From contig CAZHMQ010000016.1 of assembly GCA_964533645.1 (NCBI GenBank), positions 1 through 31,142 of the forward strand: DNA of 31,142 bases, written 5' to 3'. The position numbers and the translations under genes were made by a program. Origin of the DNA: JABDBK01 sp964533645 (lineage in GTDB: Bacteria > Pseudomonadota > Gammaproteobacteria > DSM-16500). Each line of letters begins with the position of its first letter. Within the stretch, counting starts at the first letter, position 1. Shown in pieces: positions 8,236 to 17,400 of this stretch. The notes under the pieces were generated by a model. That model was given only the letters and a program-made list of their open reading frames with translations. It made no database searches and was not told the origin of the DNA.

Positions 8236-9422
8236 TGAAGCTAAAAGACACTCAAATAAAAAGCGCAAAACCGCGTGAAAAGGCATACAAGCTGTTTGAT
8301 GGCGATGGCCTATACTTATTCATTACTCCATCAGGATCTAAATATTGGAGGCTCAAATATCGATTTAACGGGAAAGAAAAGAAACTTGCTCTCGGAGTAT
8401 ACGACAAAGTATCTCTTGCAGATGCTCGTGAAAAGAAAAATGACGCTAAAAAATTGTTGGACAAAAATATTGATCCTGGTGAAAACAAAAAAGCTCAGAA
8501 ACTCGCCAGGCAAAATGCCTCCGCTAACTCATTTGAGGTAATCGCTAGAGAGTGGCATCATAAATTTATTACCAAGTGGACGCCAAAACACGCTGACAGA
8601 ATTTTGAGTCAACTCAACAATGACATCTTCCCTTGGCTTGGAAGCAAACCAATTAGCGAAATAAACGCCCCACAGTTATTAACTACTTTGCAGCGAGTTG
8701 AAGCTAGAGGCGCAATTGAAACAGCTCACAGATCAAATCAAATATGTAGCCAAGTGTTTTTATATGCTATTGCAACCGGACGTGCTGAACGCAATCCTGC
8801 AGCAGATCTAAGAGGCGCTCTCCCCCCAGTCAAAAAGAAGCACTTCGCTTCAATAACAGATAAAAAAGAAATAGGACAACTTCTCCGTAGCATAGATGGA
8901 TATGAAGGATTCCTTCCTACTAGATGCGCATTACAGTTAGCGCCTTTATTATTTGTTAGACCTGGCGAGCTACGAACAGCTGAATGGCGAGAGTTTGATC
9001 TAGATAATGCAATATGGAGAATTCCTGCAGATAAGATGAAAATGCGATTAGATCATCTCATTCCCTTGCCTATTCAAGCCATAAAAATCCTACATGAACT
9101 AAAGCCACTGACAGGTGATGGTAAATACCTTTTTCCTTCAGTACGCACAAATAGTAGACCAATATCAAATAACACTCTCAATGCCGGACTACGAAGACTT
9201 GGCTATACAAAAGAGCAACTCACAAGTCATGGATTTCGGGCAATGGCCTCGACGCTATTAAATGAGAATGGATGGAACCGTGACGCGATTGAACGTCAAC
9301 TTTCACATACCGAACGCAACAAAATAAGAGCTGCATACAATCGCGCCGAATATTTGGATGAACGTCGTGAAATGATGCAATGGTGGGCTGAGTTCTTAGA
9401 TGCGTTAAAAAAACTAAAATAA
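8235..9422 (+). CDS. P4-family tyrosine integrase
   Basis: This 395-aa site-specific recombinase would catalyse integration and excision at tRNA-Ser. The N-terminal arm-binding domain (DUF4102 type) spans about residues 1-85, with the usual DGDGLYLFI..SG.KYW and LGVYDKVSLADAR patterns. A core-binding helical domain spans about 100-185. The catalytic domain holds the full set: Arg242 in RPGEL, a beta-hairpin Lys (267 or 269), His332 and Arg335 in HGFR, His358, and nucleophile Tyr368 in RAAYNRAEY. The ATG at 8235 has GAGGAG eight bases upstream. It lies next to the tRNA as expected for this family. A DUF6387-like gene follows after 13 bp. Confidence 0.96.
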   Translation: MKLKDTQIKSAKPREKAYKLFDGDGLYLFITPSGSKYWRLKYRFNGKEKKLALGVYDKVSLADAREKKNDAKKLLDKNIDPGENKKAQKLARQNASANSFEVIAREWHHKFITKWTPKHADRILSQLNNDIFPWLGSKPISEINAPQLLTTLQRVEARGAIETAHRSNQICSQVFLYAIATGRAERNPAADLRGALPPVKKKHFASITDKKEIGQLLRSIDGYEGFLPTRCALQLAPLLFVRPGELRTAEWREFDLDNAIWRIPADKMKMRLDHLIPLPIQAIKILHELKPLTGDGKYLFPSVRTNSRPISNNTLNAGLRRLGYTKEQLTSHGFRAMASTLLNENGWNRDAIERQLSHTERNKIRAAYNRAEYLDERREMMQWWAEFLDALKKLK

Positions 9423-9435
9423 AAGGAACCGGAAA

Positions 9436-10314
9436 ATGCTAAGTCGGCCAACACTTAAAATAAAACATAAACGTAAAATTAAGAATGCTAAAGAATTGCC
9501 AAGCTGGTATTCGTTGAAAAAATATGACAGCGCAAGAAAACTCACGAATGAAGAATGGTACGAGCAATTGTTTATCAGGCAGAACTGTTTTTACGCTCTC
9601 CAATTAATAAATATGGAGAAAGGCATTTCTAAAAATTTTCGCGAAACACTTTTAATACTTCGAGAAAATCCAATAGTTGATATTAGCAGCAATACCCATT
9701 TAATGGATTTATACAGCTTTATACGTGATCGCGCCTCATCTGAGCATAACAAAAAAAATCCTTACGCATACCTCAGTGTTCATCCAACAACAGTTCATGA
9801 GCTTTATATGACCGAATATAATCTAATAAGAGCAAAAGGCAATGCAGCACGCGCTCACTATATAGAAGGACATCAAAATTTTGGTAACTATGATCAACTC
9901 AAACACATACACCATGAATGGTTTCATACATCTATTGCGGAACTGTTTAGACAAAACAACCCCAGAAATGTATTATTAACAGCTAATTTTGAACAACCAG
10001 ATTACATGCTCATTGAACAGTTTAAAAAAATGCTGCCATCTATAAGAGAGATATCTGGTATACCCAACCCTAGCAAAAAATACAAAACACTTTCACCAAA
10101 TGAATTAATAAAACATAGTGTTCTACCATTTCTTGATTTACATATTTGGCAAATAGAAAACCAAATTAAAATAACTGACTCAGTTATGCATGAAGCAATA
10201 TATCCAGTCAGCAAAGAGGGTACTGGAGATCTAAAAACAACAAAAATAAATGCTCTTAAGGCGTTAGACCTAAACAGACTCGAACATTTTATACAAAAAC
10301 AAGAACAAGCATAA
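9436..10314 (+). CDS. DUF6387-like island protein
   Basis: This 292-aa cytosolic protein of unknown function follows the integrase by 13 bp with an AAAGGAA ribosome-binding site, so it is probably co-transcribed. The beginning (LPSWYSLKKYD ... LTNEEWYEQLFIR) matches what I recall of DUF6387 proteins, which are repeatedly found just after integrases in Gammaproteobacterial islands. A C-terminal block SVLPFLDLHIWQIENQIKITD is also a conserved-looking core with a Trp. No enzymatic motif, signal peptide or membrane helix is visible. A role in element maintenance or control is only suggested by position. Confidence 0.7.
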   Translation: MLSRPTLKIKHKRKIKNAKELPSWYSLKKYDSARKLTNEEWYEQLFIRQNCFYALQLINMEKGISKNFRETLLILRENPIVDISSNTHLMDLYSFIRDRASSEHNKKNPYAYLSVHPTTVHELYMTEYNLIRAKGNAARAHYIEGHQNFGNYDQLKHIHHEWFHTSIAELFRQNNPRNVLLTANFEQPDYMLIEQFKKMLPSIREISGIPNPSKKYKTLSPNELIKHSVLPFLDLHIWQIENQIKITDSVMHEAIYPVSKEGTGDLKTTKINALKALDLNRLEHFIQKQEQA

Positions 10315-10419
10315 GTAAATCAAAAAATATAGGAGAGTTATTAACAAGATAACCTCCCTCGCGTTAAGCAGTTCTATCTGATTATCATAAGATCTCTACA
10401 ACACTTGAAGGATCATTCA

Positions 10420-10620
10420 ATGATAAAGGAAAAACGCATAATACGCAGAAAAACGGTACAAGATCGCACAGGGTTACCGCAATCAACTATCTATTCACTT
10501 GTAGCACAAGATTTGTTTCCCAAACCTATAAAACTACACAAACGTTCCGTGGGCTGGCTAGAAGAAGACATTACTAATTGGATAGAAAATAAAGTTACCT
10601 CAAGTCGTAATGATAACTAA
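10420..10620 (+). CDS. AlpA-family excisionase-like regulator
   Basis: A 66-aa winged-HTH protein of the AlpA/MerR-like excisionase group. It has the family pattern: RRKTVQDRTGLPQSTIYSL as the HTH, then a wing with FPKPIKL and a conserved VGWLEEDITNWI block. AlpA of cryptic prophage CP4-57 raises integrase expression and excision; a similar role here is inferred. I start it at the ATG at 10420, because AAGGAT (10408-10413) is well spaced for it; an upstream TTG at 10405 is in frame but lacks its own site. It sits between the DUF6387-like gene and the RepA-like helicase. Confidence 0.85.
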   Translation: MIKEKRIIRRKTVQDRTGLPQSTIYSLVAQDLFPKPIKLHKRSVGWLEEDITNWIENKVTSSRNDN

Positions 10621-10632
10621 CCATGAAAAATA

Positions 10633-10660
10633 GCCCCTGATTTAATATTTTCTCAGGGGC
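10633..10660. promoter_or_regulatory. Hairpin between alpA-like and repA-like genes
   Basis: A perfect 8-bp stem GCCCCTGA/TCAGGGGC (10633-10640 with 10653-10660) encloses a 12-base AT loop. There is no T-tract on the plus strand, so it is not a classical terminator. It ends 19 bases before the next ATG and may tune readthrough or translation of the helicase gene. Confidence 0.45.
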
Positions 10661-10679
10661 ACAGACAAGGAATTCACAA

Positions 10680-11831
10680 ATGAATAGCAACGAAATCAAG
10701 CCTGATAATAACAATTCTGCAACAAATATACCTCTAGCATCAAAAAATATTAAAAAGAAAATCATTTATAGGCGCGCAAGCAAAATAACACCAGAACCAA
10801 CTGAATGGTTATGGCCAAACGTTTTTGCTTTTGGCAAATATGCGTTACTAGCTGGTGAAGGAGGTTTAGGAAAAAGCCAATTAGCAATATTCATTGCTGC
10901 AGCATTAAGCACACAAAAACAGTGGCCGCATTCGCAAAGTGTTGCGAAAAAAGGTCGCACGATAATACTTTCTGCAGAAGATGACGCTAGCACAACAATT
11001 GTGCCAAGACTCATAGCTGCTGATGCTAACCTAGAATTTATTGAAATTATAGATGCTGTTCAAACTCAAAACTCAAGAACCTCCAACATGGAGAGACAAT
11101 TTGATTTGACTAAAGATATTGACGCATTGGAAAAAATGCTTTCTGAACTAAATGATGTATTACTAATTATCATTGACCCTATTTCTTCATACTTAGGCAC
11201 AATAAATACGTACAATAATTGCGAGGTTCGTGGAACTCTCGCACCCCTTGCTAAACTTGCAGAAAAATATAATGTTGCGATTGTTTGCATTACTCATCTA
11301 AATAAAAGTAATGATGTAAGTGCAAAATCACGTGTAACAGGTAGCATAGCCTTTCTTAATGCGGCCAGATCTGGCTTTTTGGTGATTGAAGATCCAAATG
11401 ATTCTGATGTTCGGCTTTTCATCGAACTCAAAAATAATCTTGCTCATTGTAAGCTGGGTTATAAATTTACAATTGAAGAGTACAAAATTGAGGGAACATC
11501 GGTTACCACATCTCGAATAAAGTGGCTCGATGAAACAACAGAAATTACCGCAACTCAAGCCCTGAAATCTCTTCTTCCTGAACTAAAAACCCCCTCTGCA
11601 CAGAAGGAAGCAATAAGCTTTTTAAAAACACTACTCTCCAAAGGACCAGTTGAATCAACATCAATCTACTTACAAGCTGACGAAATAGGAATATCCAAAG
11701 CAACCCTTCGAAGAGCAAAAGAAAAATTAGAAGTGCAAGTAAAAAGAAATATATCTACGGATAATAAAGCGTACTGGTGTTGGGCTCTCCCCAATGAAAA
11801 TTACGCACAAGACAAACCTGATCAACATTGA
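10680..11831 (+). CDS. RepA-like AAA/RecA-fold replicative helicase
   Basis: This 383-aa ATPase resembles the hexameric RepA helicase family of RSF1010-type replicons and integrated elements. Walker A GEGGLGKS is at 59-66, followed by a LSAEDD motif at 98-102 (typical of this group). Walker B LLIIIDP is at 161-167, and the VAIVCITHLNK strand (about 199-209) resembles RecA/DnaB motif H3. A C-terminal winged-helix-like segment (about 305-365) contains SIYLQADEIGISKATLRRAKEKL. It probably unwinds DNA during replication of the excised element. The iteron array beginning 12 bp after its stop supports a replication role. The ribosome-binding site is AAGGAA with a long spacer. Confidence 0.88.
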   Translation: MNSNEIKPDNNNSATNIPLASKNIKKKIIYRRASKITPEPTEWLWPNVFAFGKYALLAGEGGLGKSQLAIFIAAALSTQKQWPHSQSVAKKGRTIILSAEDDASTTIVPRLIAADANLEFIEIIDAVQTQNSRTSNMERQFDLTKDIDALEKMLSELNDVLLIIIDPISSYLGTINTYNNCEVRGTLAPLAKLAEKYNVAIVCITHLNKSNDVSAKSRVTGSIAFLNAARSGFLVIEDPNDSDVRLFIELKNNLAHCKLGYKFTIEEYKIEGTSVTTSRIKWLDETTEITATQALKSLLPELKTPSAQKEAISFLKTLLSKGPVESTSIYLQADEIGISKATLRRAKEKLEVQVKRNISTDNKAYWCWALPNENYAQDKPDQH

Positions 11832-11842
11832 CTAAGGCTATA

Positions 11843-11925
11843 ATCTTGATCACCTTGATTACCTTGATCATCTTGAGCGAACAATACACAATCAAGATGA
11901 GCAAGATGTTCAAGGTACTCAAGAT
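11843..11925. repeat. Inverted 4+4 array of 9-bp iterons, putative origin
   Basis: Four head-to-tail 9-mers occupy 11843-11878: ATCTTGATC, ACCTTGATT, ACCTTGATC, ATCTTGAGC. After an 11-bp AT-rich spacer, four more lie on the opposite strand at 11890-11925 (read in reverse complement from 11925: ATCTTGAGT, ACCTTGAAC, ATCTTGCTC, ATCTTGATT). Consensus is A(T/C)CTTGAtc. Iterons beside a Rep helicase are typical of origins, and the inverted layout could also be a partition or operator site. Confidence 0.75.
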
Positions 11926-11976
11926 ACACGGAAGGGATCTGACTAAATAAAATCGAGCATCCATGGAGATAAGAGA

Positions 11977-12546
11977 ATGTCTAAAAAAGTAAATAAGAAC
12001 ACAGAGAATACTATTGATCCAAATGATATATATACTGATGTTTTCGCAAATTCGGCAATAACCATATCGAATATTTATGGGAATAAGCTAAAAGCTGCAT
12101 CAATTTTAAAAACATTAGCGAACGACATCAAAAAACTGAACGGATGCAATCTGTCAGAAATCGAGTACGCACTATTAATGCAAGCAAAAACACTCGATCA
12201 TTTTTTCCATGAAACATTACGTAGATTAACGGATCTAAAAATGATCAATCAGATACAGGTGTTTGCAGATATCGCTTTGAGGGCTCAAAATCTATCACGA
12301 AAAACCTATCTTGCTTTTGCTGACATAAAAAACCCAAAAAGAACAACGTTTATAAGACAGCAAAATAACGCCCTAAATCAACAGGTGAATAACTCTTCAG
12401 AGCTAAAATTTAGTAAAATAGATAATCCTGCAAACGAATTATTGGAGGAAAACAATGAGCAACGGTTGGAACATCACGCGGAGACAACAACAATCCAAAC
12501 TAATTCATCAATGGAAACCGTGGAAAACAGCAGGCGTAAAAACTGA
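11977..12546 (+). CDS. Conserved island protein with IKNP motif, unknown function
   Basis: This 189-aa cytosolic protein has a middle part that resembles a conserved protein I associate with integrated elements and phage-like islands: LLMQAKTLDHFFHETLRRLTD, then ALRAQNLSRKTYLAFADIKNP, then QQVNN. Helix predominates. The C-terminal 50 residues are polar and poorly conserved in appearance. Its last 92 bases overlap the start of the next gene in another reading frame, an arrangement that fixes the two as a co-transcribed pair. The start ATG at 11977 lies 51 bp after the iteron array, so the array could also be its control region. Function is not known to me. Confidence 0.72.
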   Translation: MSKKVNKNTENTIDPNDIYTDVFANSAITISNIYGNKLKAASILKTLANDIKKLNGCNLSEIEYALLMQAKTLDHFFHETLRRLTDLKMINQIQVFADIALRAQNLSRKTYLAFADIKNPKRTTFIRQQNNALNQQVNNSSELKFSKIDNPANELLEENNEQRLEHHAETTTIQTNSSMETVENSRRKN

Positions 12547-12667
12547 TACAGGCAAGAACATAAGCAAGATGAATGCTTATAAGCACGGTGGCAGATCTGC
12601 TCAGGTGAGGCTTATGGAAAAACAGCTATCAGAATGCAAAAAATTATTAAAGCGGTTAATTATTTAG
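12455..12667 (+). CDS. Small conserved island protein, overlapping gene
   Basis: A 70-aa basic protein. The pattern W.PW..AG.KT..GK...KMNAYKHGGRSA followed by a leucine-rich helix matches a small conserved family seen beside the preceding gene in many integrated elements (in relatives the motif reads GPRT.EGKA...NA.KHG..SA). It has a strong ribosome-binding site, GGAGG at 12444-12448, seven bases before ATG 12455. It starts inside the upstream gene in a different frame (overlap 92 bp), and both frames look protein-like, so this is a real overlap. It ends 8 bp inside the convergent XRE regulator gene. Molecular role unknown. Confidence 0.75.
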   Translation: MSNGWNITRRQQQSKLIHQWKPWKTAGVKTDTGKNISKMNAYKHGGRSAQVRLMEKQLSECKKLLKRLII

Positions 12668-12920
12668 AGCTTTTAAACGATTTAATAGCCTCTGCCAAAT
12701 CATCTTTTTCTGCATAAAAATATGCTGTAGGTACTGATAGTACTTTAGCTATTTTCTTAAGTGTTAAAAAATCTGGAGTATGCTTCCCTGTTTCGTATTG
12801 ATTTATTCTAGGACTGGCAGAAAATTGATCGATACCTGCAGCTATTCCTAGCTCCTTCTGCGACAAATTTGCAGCAGTTCTAGCTTCTTTTAAACGTTTT
12901 GGAAGCGGGCAAAGAGCCAT
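12660..12920 (-). CDS. XRE-family transcriptional repressor
   Basis: An 86-aa helix-turn-helix regulator. The Cro/C1-type domain covers residues 5-70: LKEARTAANLSQKELGIAAG as helices 1-3, INQYETGKHTPD as the conserved turn, and LKKIAKVLSVPTAYFYAEKDD as the helix pair closing the fold. Such single-domain repressors control their own promoter and adjacent cargo. Its ATG is two bases from an inverted repeat (12922-12931/12951-12960), and a second perfect palindrome lies inside the divergent forward promoter, so both directions are probably repressed by it. It overlaps the convergent small gene by 8 bp. Confidence 0.92.
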   Translation of the reverse strand: MALCPLPKRLKEARTAANLSQKELGIAAGIDQFSASPRINQYETGKHTPDFLTLKKIAKVLSVPTAYFYAEKDDLAEAIKSFKSSK

Positions 12921-12921
12921 A

Positions 12922-13006
12922 CTCTTAGTTTGTCCAAAGTTTATTTATATAAACTAAGAGAGTCTTAATTTTTTGGTTGACAGGATACTAAGGAATCCTT
13001 AGTATC
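12922..13006. promoter_or_regulatory. Divergent promoters with two palindromic operators
   Basis: A forward promoter has TTGACA (12977-12982), exactly 17 bp, then TAGTAT (13000-13005). A perfect 11-bp inverted repeat GATACTAAGGA (12984-12994) with its complement (12996-13006) fills the spacer and -10. A second 10-bp pair CTCTTAGTTT/AAACTAAGAG (12922-12931/12951-12960) flanks the likely -10 of the XRE gene. Both share CTTAGT half-sites, consistent with one repressor. Confidence 0.75.
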
Positions 13007-13099
13007 GATCAAATTGAAATCAACTATAGACAAATAGAATATGTATTGCACAAATCAACTATGGCAGGACATTAATTCTCAATCGATTGGGTTAAAAAC

Positions 13100-14410
13100 A
13101 TGATACACAAAGGTATAACAACCTCGCTTTTAGCAATTGCAGCCGCATTTATAGCTAATTCATCTCTAGCAGTTAGCCAGAACAATTCATTAATCGAACA
13201 ATCCTTAAAGCCTATGGTTATTGTAAGCGAATACATCGACACCCCCGGGCAATCTAACGTTACCCCCGTCACCTACAAAGGCACTGACGAAAAAAGCAGC
13301 TGGATACGAAATGAAATAAAAAATTCACATGGAAGAGTCAGAAGCCTCTCATGTAATAGCAAGAATTATTGTGTTGGTGTTGGTGAAGCTTACACAGGAA
13401 GTACAACCACTTTAATGGCATATAACAGTTATGACGGAGGCAACACCTGGATACCACATAGTTTAGGCTTATTTGGTGGCTCATCTGGACTTGAGTCAGT
13501 TTCTTGCGATACAAACCAACACTGTGTAGCGGTTGGCGCAGCAACTCCGGTACAGAATGGTGGCATGCAGCCTATTGTGTATACCAGCTTTAATGGTGGC
13601 AATAGCTGGGCTCCTAATTACCCAGAACCTATTGATATTTGGCCCAAAAGCTCCGCTCTTAGAGCAATCTCTTGTTCAGGTAATGGAAGTCTGAATTGCA
13701 TTGCGGTTGGTAATTTTTATCCAAATGGTACGACCACTAGCTTTATAACATATATAAGCAATGATGGAGGCATCCATTGGTCTCACGAGATGATTGGAAC
13801 ACATGAAGGTGCTGGATCTTTACTTAGCTCAATTTCCTGCAGAGATAACAGCCAATATTGTGTCGCCGTTGGACATCTGTCTTGGAACAATACAACTCAA
13901 CCTATCATCTATGAAACTCAGAATGCTGGAAAAAATTGGTCACGCATGACACTCCCTTTTGAGACTTCAACAACTGCAAGCCTCAATGGTATAGCCTGCT
14001 CTCCAAGCAGATGCGTTGCTGTTGGCAGCGAAAATGCTCGTCCAGTAATTATAGTAAAAAAAACCAAAGACTCATGGGAAAAAATCTACCCAGAATTTCA
14101 CTCTGTAGGTGACAATCGAATTAAAGGTTTAGATGTGGCTCCGATAGGTTTTTCGCCGAACAATGGACAGCTTCGATCTGTTGTATGCGATGATACTGGA
14201 GCCAGCTGTACAGCTGTCGGTTATACTAGATACATTGTGACGCTAAACCAAACACCGCGCAAAAGAATTTACGTCACATTGCCAACGATTTATTTCAGTT
14301 CCGACTCAGGCAGCACTTGGAAGCATGTTTGGCCTGGTTTAGTAGATGAATCAGGTCTAATGCATGCAATTGAAAATGTTGCCATTAATGTTGGTGCAGT
14401 TAAAATATAA
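13100..14410 (+). CDS. Secreted beta-propeller (BNR/Asp-box-like) protein
   Basis: This 436-aa exported protein has a Sec signal peptide at residues 1-24, probably cleaved after SSLA. The mature chain is a run of about six related repeats of roughly 50-60 residues. Each has a Ser-Cys...Cys-x-AVG strand pair and an Asp-box-like turn such as SYDGGNTW, SFNGGNSW, SNDGGIHW, SDSGSTWK. This is the signature of a sialidase-like beta-propeller without the catalytic Arg triad or Asp/Tyr/Glu set of a true sialidase that I can see. The paired cysteines probably form one disulphide per blade, which fits a periplasmic or extracellular location. It is transcribed from the XRE-controlled promoter at 12977-13005 and ends 11 bp from the convergent membrane-protein gene. 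Confidence 0.8.
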   Translation: MIHKGITTSLLAIAAAFIANSSLAVSQNNSLIEQSLKPMVIVSEYIDTPGQSNVTPVTYKGTDEKSSWIRNEIKNSHGRVRSLSCNSKNYCVGVGEAYTGSTTTLMAYNSYDGGNTWIPHSLGLFGGSSGLESVSCDTNQHCVAVGAATPVQNGGMQPIVYTSFNGGNSWAPNYPEPIDIWPKSSALRAISCSGNGSLNCIAVGNFYPNGTTTSFITYISNDGGIHWSHEMIGTHEGAGSLLSSISCRDNSQYCVAVGHLSWNNTTQPIIYETQNAGKNWSRMTLPFETSTTASLNGIACSPSRCVAVGSENARPVIIVKKTKDSWEKIYPEFHSVGDNRIKGLDVAPIGFSPNNGQLRSVVCDDTGASCTAVGYTRYIVTLNQTPRKRIYVTLPTIYFSSDSGSTWKHVWPGLVDESGLMHAIENVAINVGAVKI

Positions 14411-14421
14411 CTCAAAAAAAT

Positions 14422-17400
14422 CTATTTTTCTGGGTATTTTAACATGTAAATAGGATGCTCATTTAAAATGAGTTTTCTTCCCCACTTAAACAACAAAACA
14501 CCTTCAGCAGGTTTAATATCACTCTGCTCATAGGTAACTAAAATTTGATATCCGTTAGACATTTGTTGAAACTCTAGAGATGCTAAACCCTCACGAGGTA
14601 GCACTATGCTTCCATGGGTTCTAACAAGACTTTGATATACTGGGATACCATTCACATGACACAAATATCTTCTGGATTTCTCATCTGGATTAAATTCTAC
14701 CTTTAAGCCTTTAACTGAATCATCGTTATCTTTCCATTTATAACTAAGCCATTTAGGCACCCATGGTGGATTAGCTCCTCGCTCAACAATCAAAATTGGA
14801 TGAAGATTTTTCTTTGAATACTCACTTGTAATTTCATTCAGTGTTTTTATATATGCTGATTCATCTTCTATCACGATTTCATGTAGTATTTTATCACTTT
14901 TAGCTTCATTTAAAATGTCGACAATTAAGCGTGAATAAACGTTTTGACAAACAGTATCCTCAAAATAATTATCAGTATATCCATAATCATTAGTTTTTGG
15001 ATTTGTTATTACACCTCGTGGAAAATTTTCTAGGCGCATAGAAAATTCAGAAAGAGTTTTATCAACCATATTCACGGATGAAAACATACCTACAGGGAAT
15101 TCTAAATCATCACATGAGAATCTCTTGCTGCTAATTTTATCAGCTAAATCAATCAATTTTAAATCGTCAATTTCTAATATGGATATTTGGCTGTCTTCAT
15201 GTTTTTTAAAATTACTCTTTAATTTAAGGAGTACAGATTTCATTTCATTTAAAACATATTTTATGTCATTTGTGTCCTCAACATCCATATTTACCGGTTC
15301 TGAACCATCAAGTAATGCAACATTCACTGGCACCTTCGGTTTATTTCTATTAAGAATTTTATTGAATAATTCTACATAGTTTCTTGTATCAATTTCATCA
15401 ATAGCCTTGATATAACAATCTATCTCATATATAGCATCACTTAACAGTTTACAACCCTTAGGAAAGGTTTGCAGATCGTCTCTAAAAGCGATTTTATTTT
15501 GACTGGTGATAAATAATATTACGCTCATAATAACGTCATAATTAACTTCATCATTACCACTAACAGTTGTATAAATTCTACCGTAAAGTCTTTTAGTATT
15601 TATCAAACTTTCTAAAGTATATGAAATATTTTTAAAATGTTGAGAATATGAACCAAACAATCTTCTTCTAATGAATGAGGAAAAATAATCATTTGGTGAT
15701 GCAATAAATGGTTTCAGTTGGTTATTAGAGCTATCATCGTACCCTTTAGCCTGCAAAATTTTAAGCAGAGCATTAATATAGAATTTCTGTTTTTCAGGAT
15801 TCTTCAAACACCACTTAAGCAGTATAACCATTAACACATAACCAGAGTCAGCCCAATAGTTTCTCAATGCATTGGCAAATATGAATTCTACTAGTTTTTT
15901 TTCACTGCTATCAATTCCAATGTACTCCGCAAAATCTTCTAATTTATCGTCATAAATGCTAGCTGTTATTAAAGTTTGTTTATTCTCAGGTTGATAATAT
16001 AGCATCTCGTCAAAATTATGATTTGCGGCCTGATTATGCCAATTAAGTGAAGCATCTACCCATAAACAAACTGCAGCCTCATTTTCTGTAAAAACTGAGT
16101 AGCCTAAAAACGAAAGCGTGTGATCTAAGTGCTCCCTTAAAGCGGCAAATATTTCTTTACTTCTATTCCAGGTCAAATCTTTTTTGAATGAAGAGACCAG
16201 AAGAGATAATAGTGATTCCCATCCCTCTAAGAATTTTTTAATTATCGTATCAAAATGAGTTTTATCAGGGTATGTAACAAGCAAATCGTTTAGGTGATAC
16301 CATAAATAAGCTTGCACTTTTATAGCATCGATTACTCCGGTAAAGGATGTATTCTTAATCAATCCGCGTACTAATATATTACCGACATGGCAGCATACTC
16401 TAAAAAATCCATCGTCTTCAGGCAGAACTCTAATTGCCGCCTTAAAAATATTGTTATAAGTGTCCATCCAATCTTGATTGATATCAGAAAATAAATTTAA
16501 GCTGACAATTTTTGTAAAATTTAATGATTTGCCTTCTTCTCCTGAGAATTCGCCAAGGCTAGTTAAATCGAGGTAAAATTTAATATGCTGATTTAACTGA
16601 GTTCGAAACCCATCCAAATCTTTCCTTTTTATAGCATCCAAACTAGTTTCTTCGAATAGTTTCATATATTTATTAAGTATGGATGAATTATCCGCATATC
16701 CTGAACACGGTTTAAAAATAAAAGCACTTTTTATTATTTCTTTTTCTAAATCAGTTAATTCGACACCCCCTATAACTCCACATAACGTCTGTTTTTCTTG
16801 ATACATATTATTAACCATAGCTGGTATTGAAAATATATATTTTGGATGTTGCTTTGCAGTCTTGTCAGACATACATCTTTTTTGCCACCTCTCAATTACA
16901 AACTGTATTTTATTGATATCTATATCCGATAGTATAGAATCACATTTCAAATATTTGACACATTGTGGCTTTATTTCACTAAAAGTTCCGAAACCAACAC
17001 TAATCGATATTGATCCATCAAGTACATCAACACTGGAGCCATCCACACCAGAGTTAAGTGCGAATAATATATTTTTTTTGAGATGCTTTGCTAACTCCCG
17101 GGGATAAATTACATTAGCAATAAACTTAATTAATGTATCATTACGTCTATAAGGATTAATCAACCATAATCCTCTGTAAATTAGGTACACCACCCCTAAA
17201 ACATTTATCGTTAGCCAAATAAAGCCTATCGAAGCTAAAATCATATTGAAAGATGTAATTAATTCCAAATGATTCATATATTCAATAAAAAACAAATAAA
17301 TTAGCAATAAAGAAGCGCTAGTAATCAACTCAAAAATACGTGTTTCTCGTATCATTAAATTAATAACCTCTTCTCTAATATTGTCATCTTTGAATGTTGA

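Noticed and set aside
10633..10660. Rho-independent terminator after the AlpA-like gene
   Set aside because: The stem is perfect but no T-tract follows, and the loop is long; kept only as a regulatory hairpin.
11843..11925. CRISPR array
   Set aside because: Units are 9 bp with no spacers and no cas genes nearby; they are iterons or operator repeats.
11755..11964. 69-codon minus-strand frame rich in IKVIKVIK
   Set aside because: The repetitive peptide is just the iteron array translated; no ribosome-binding site or family pattern.
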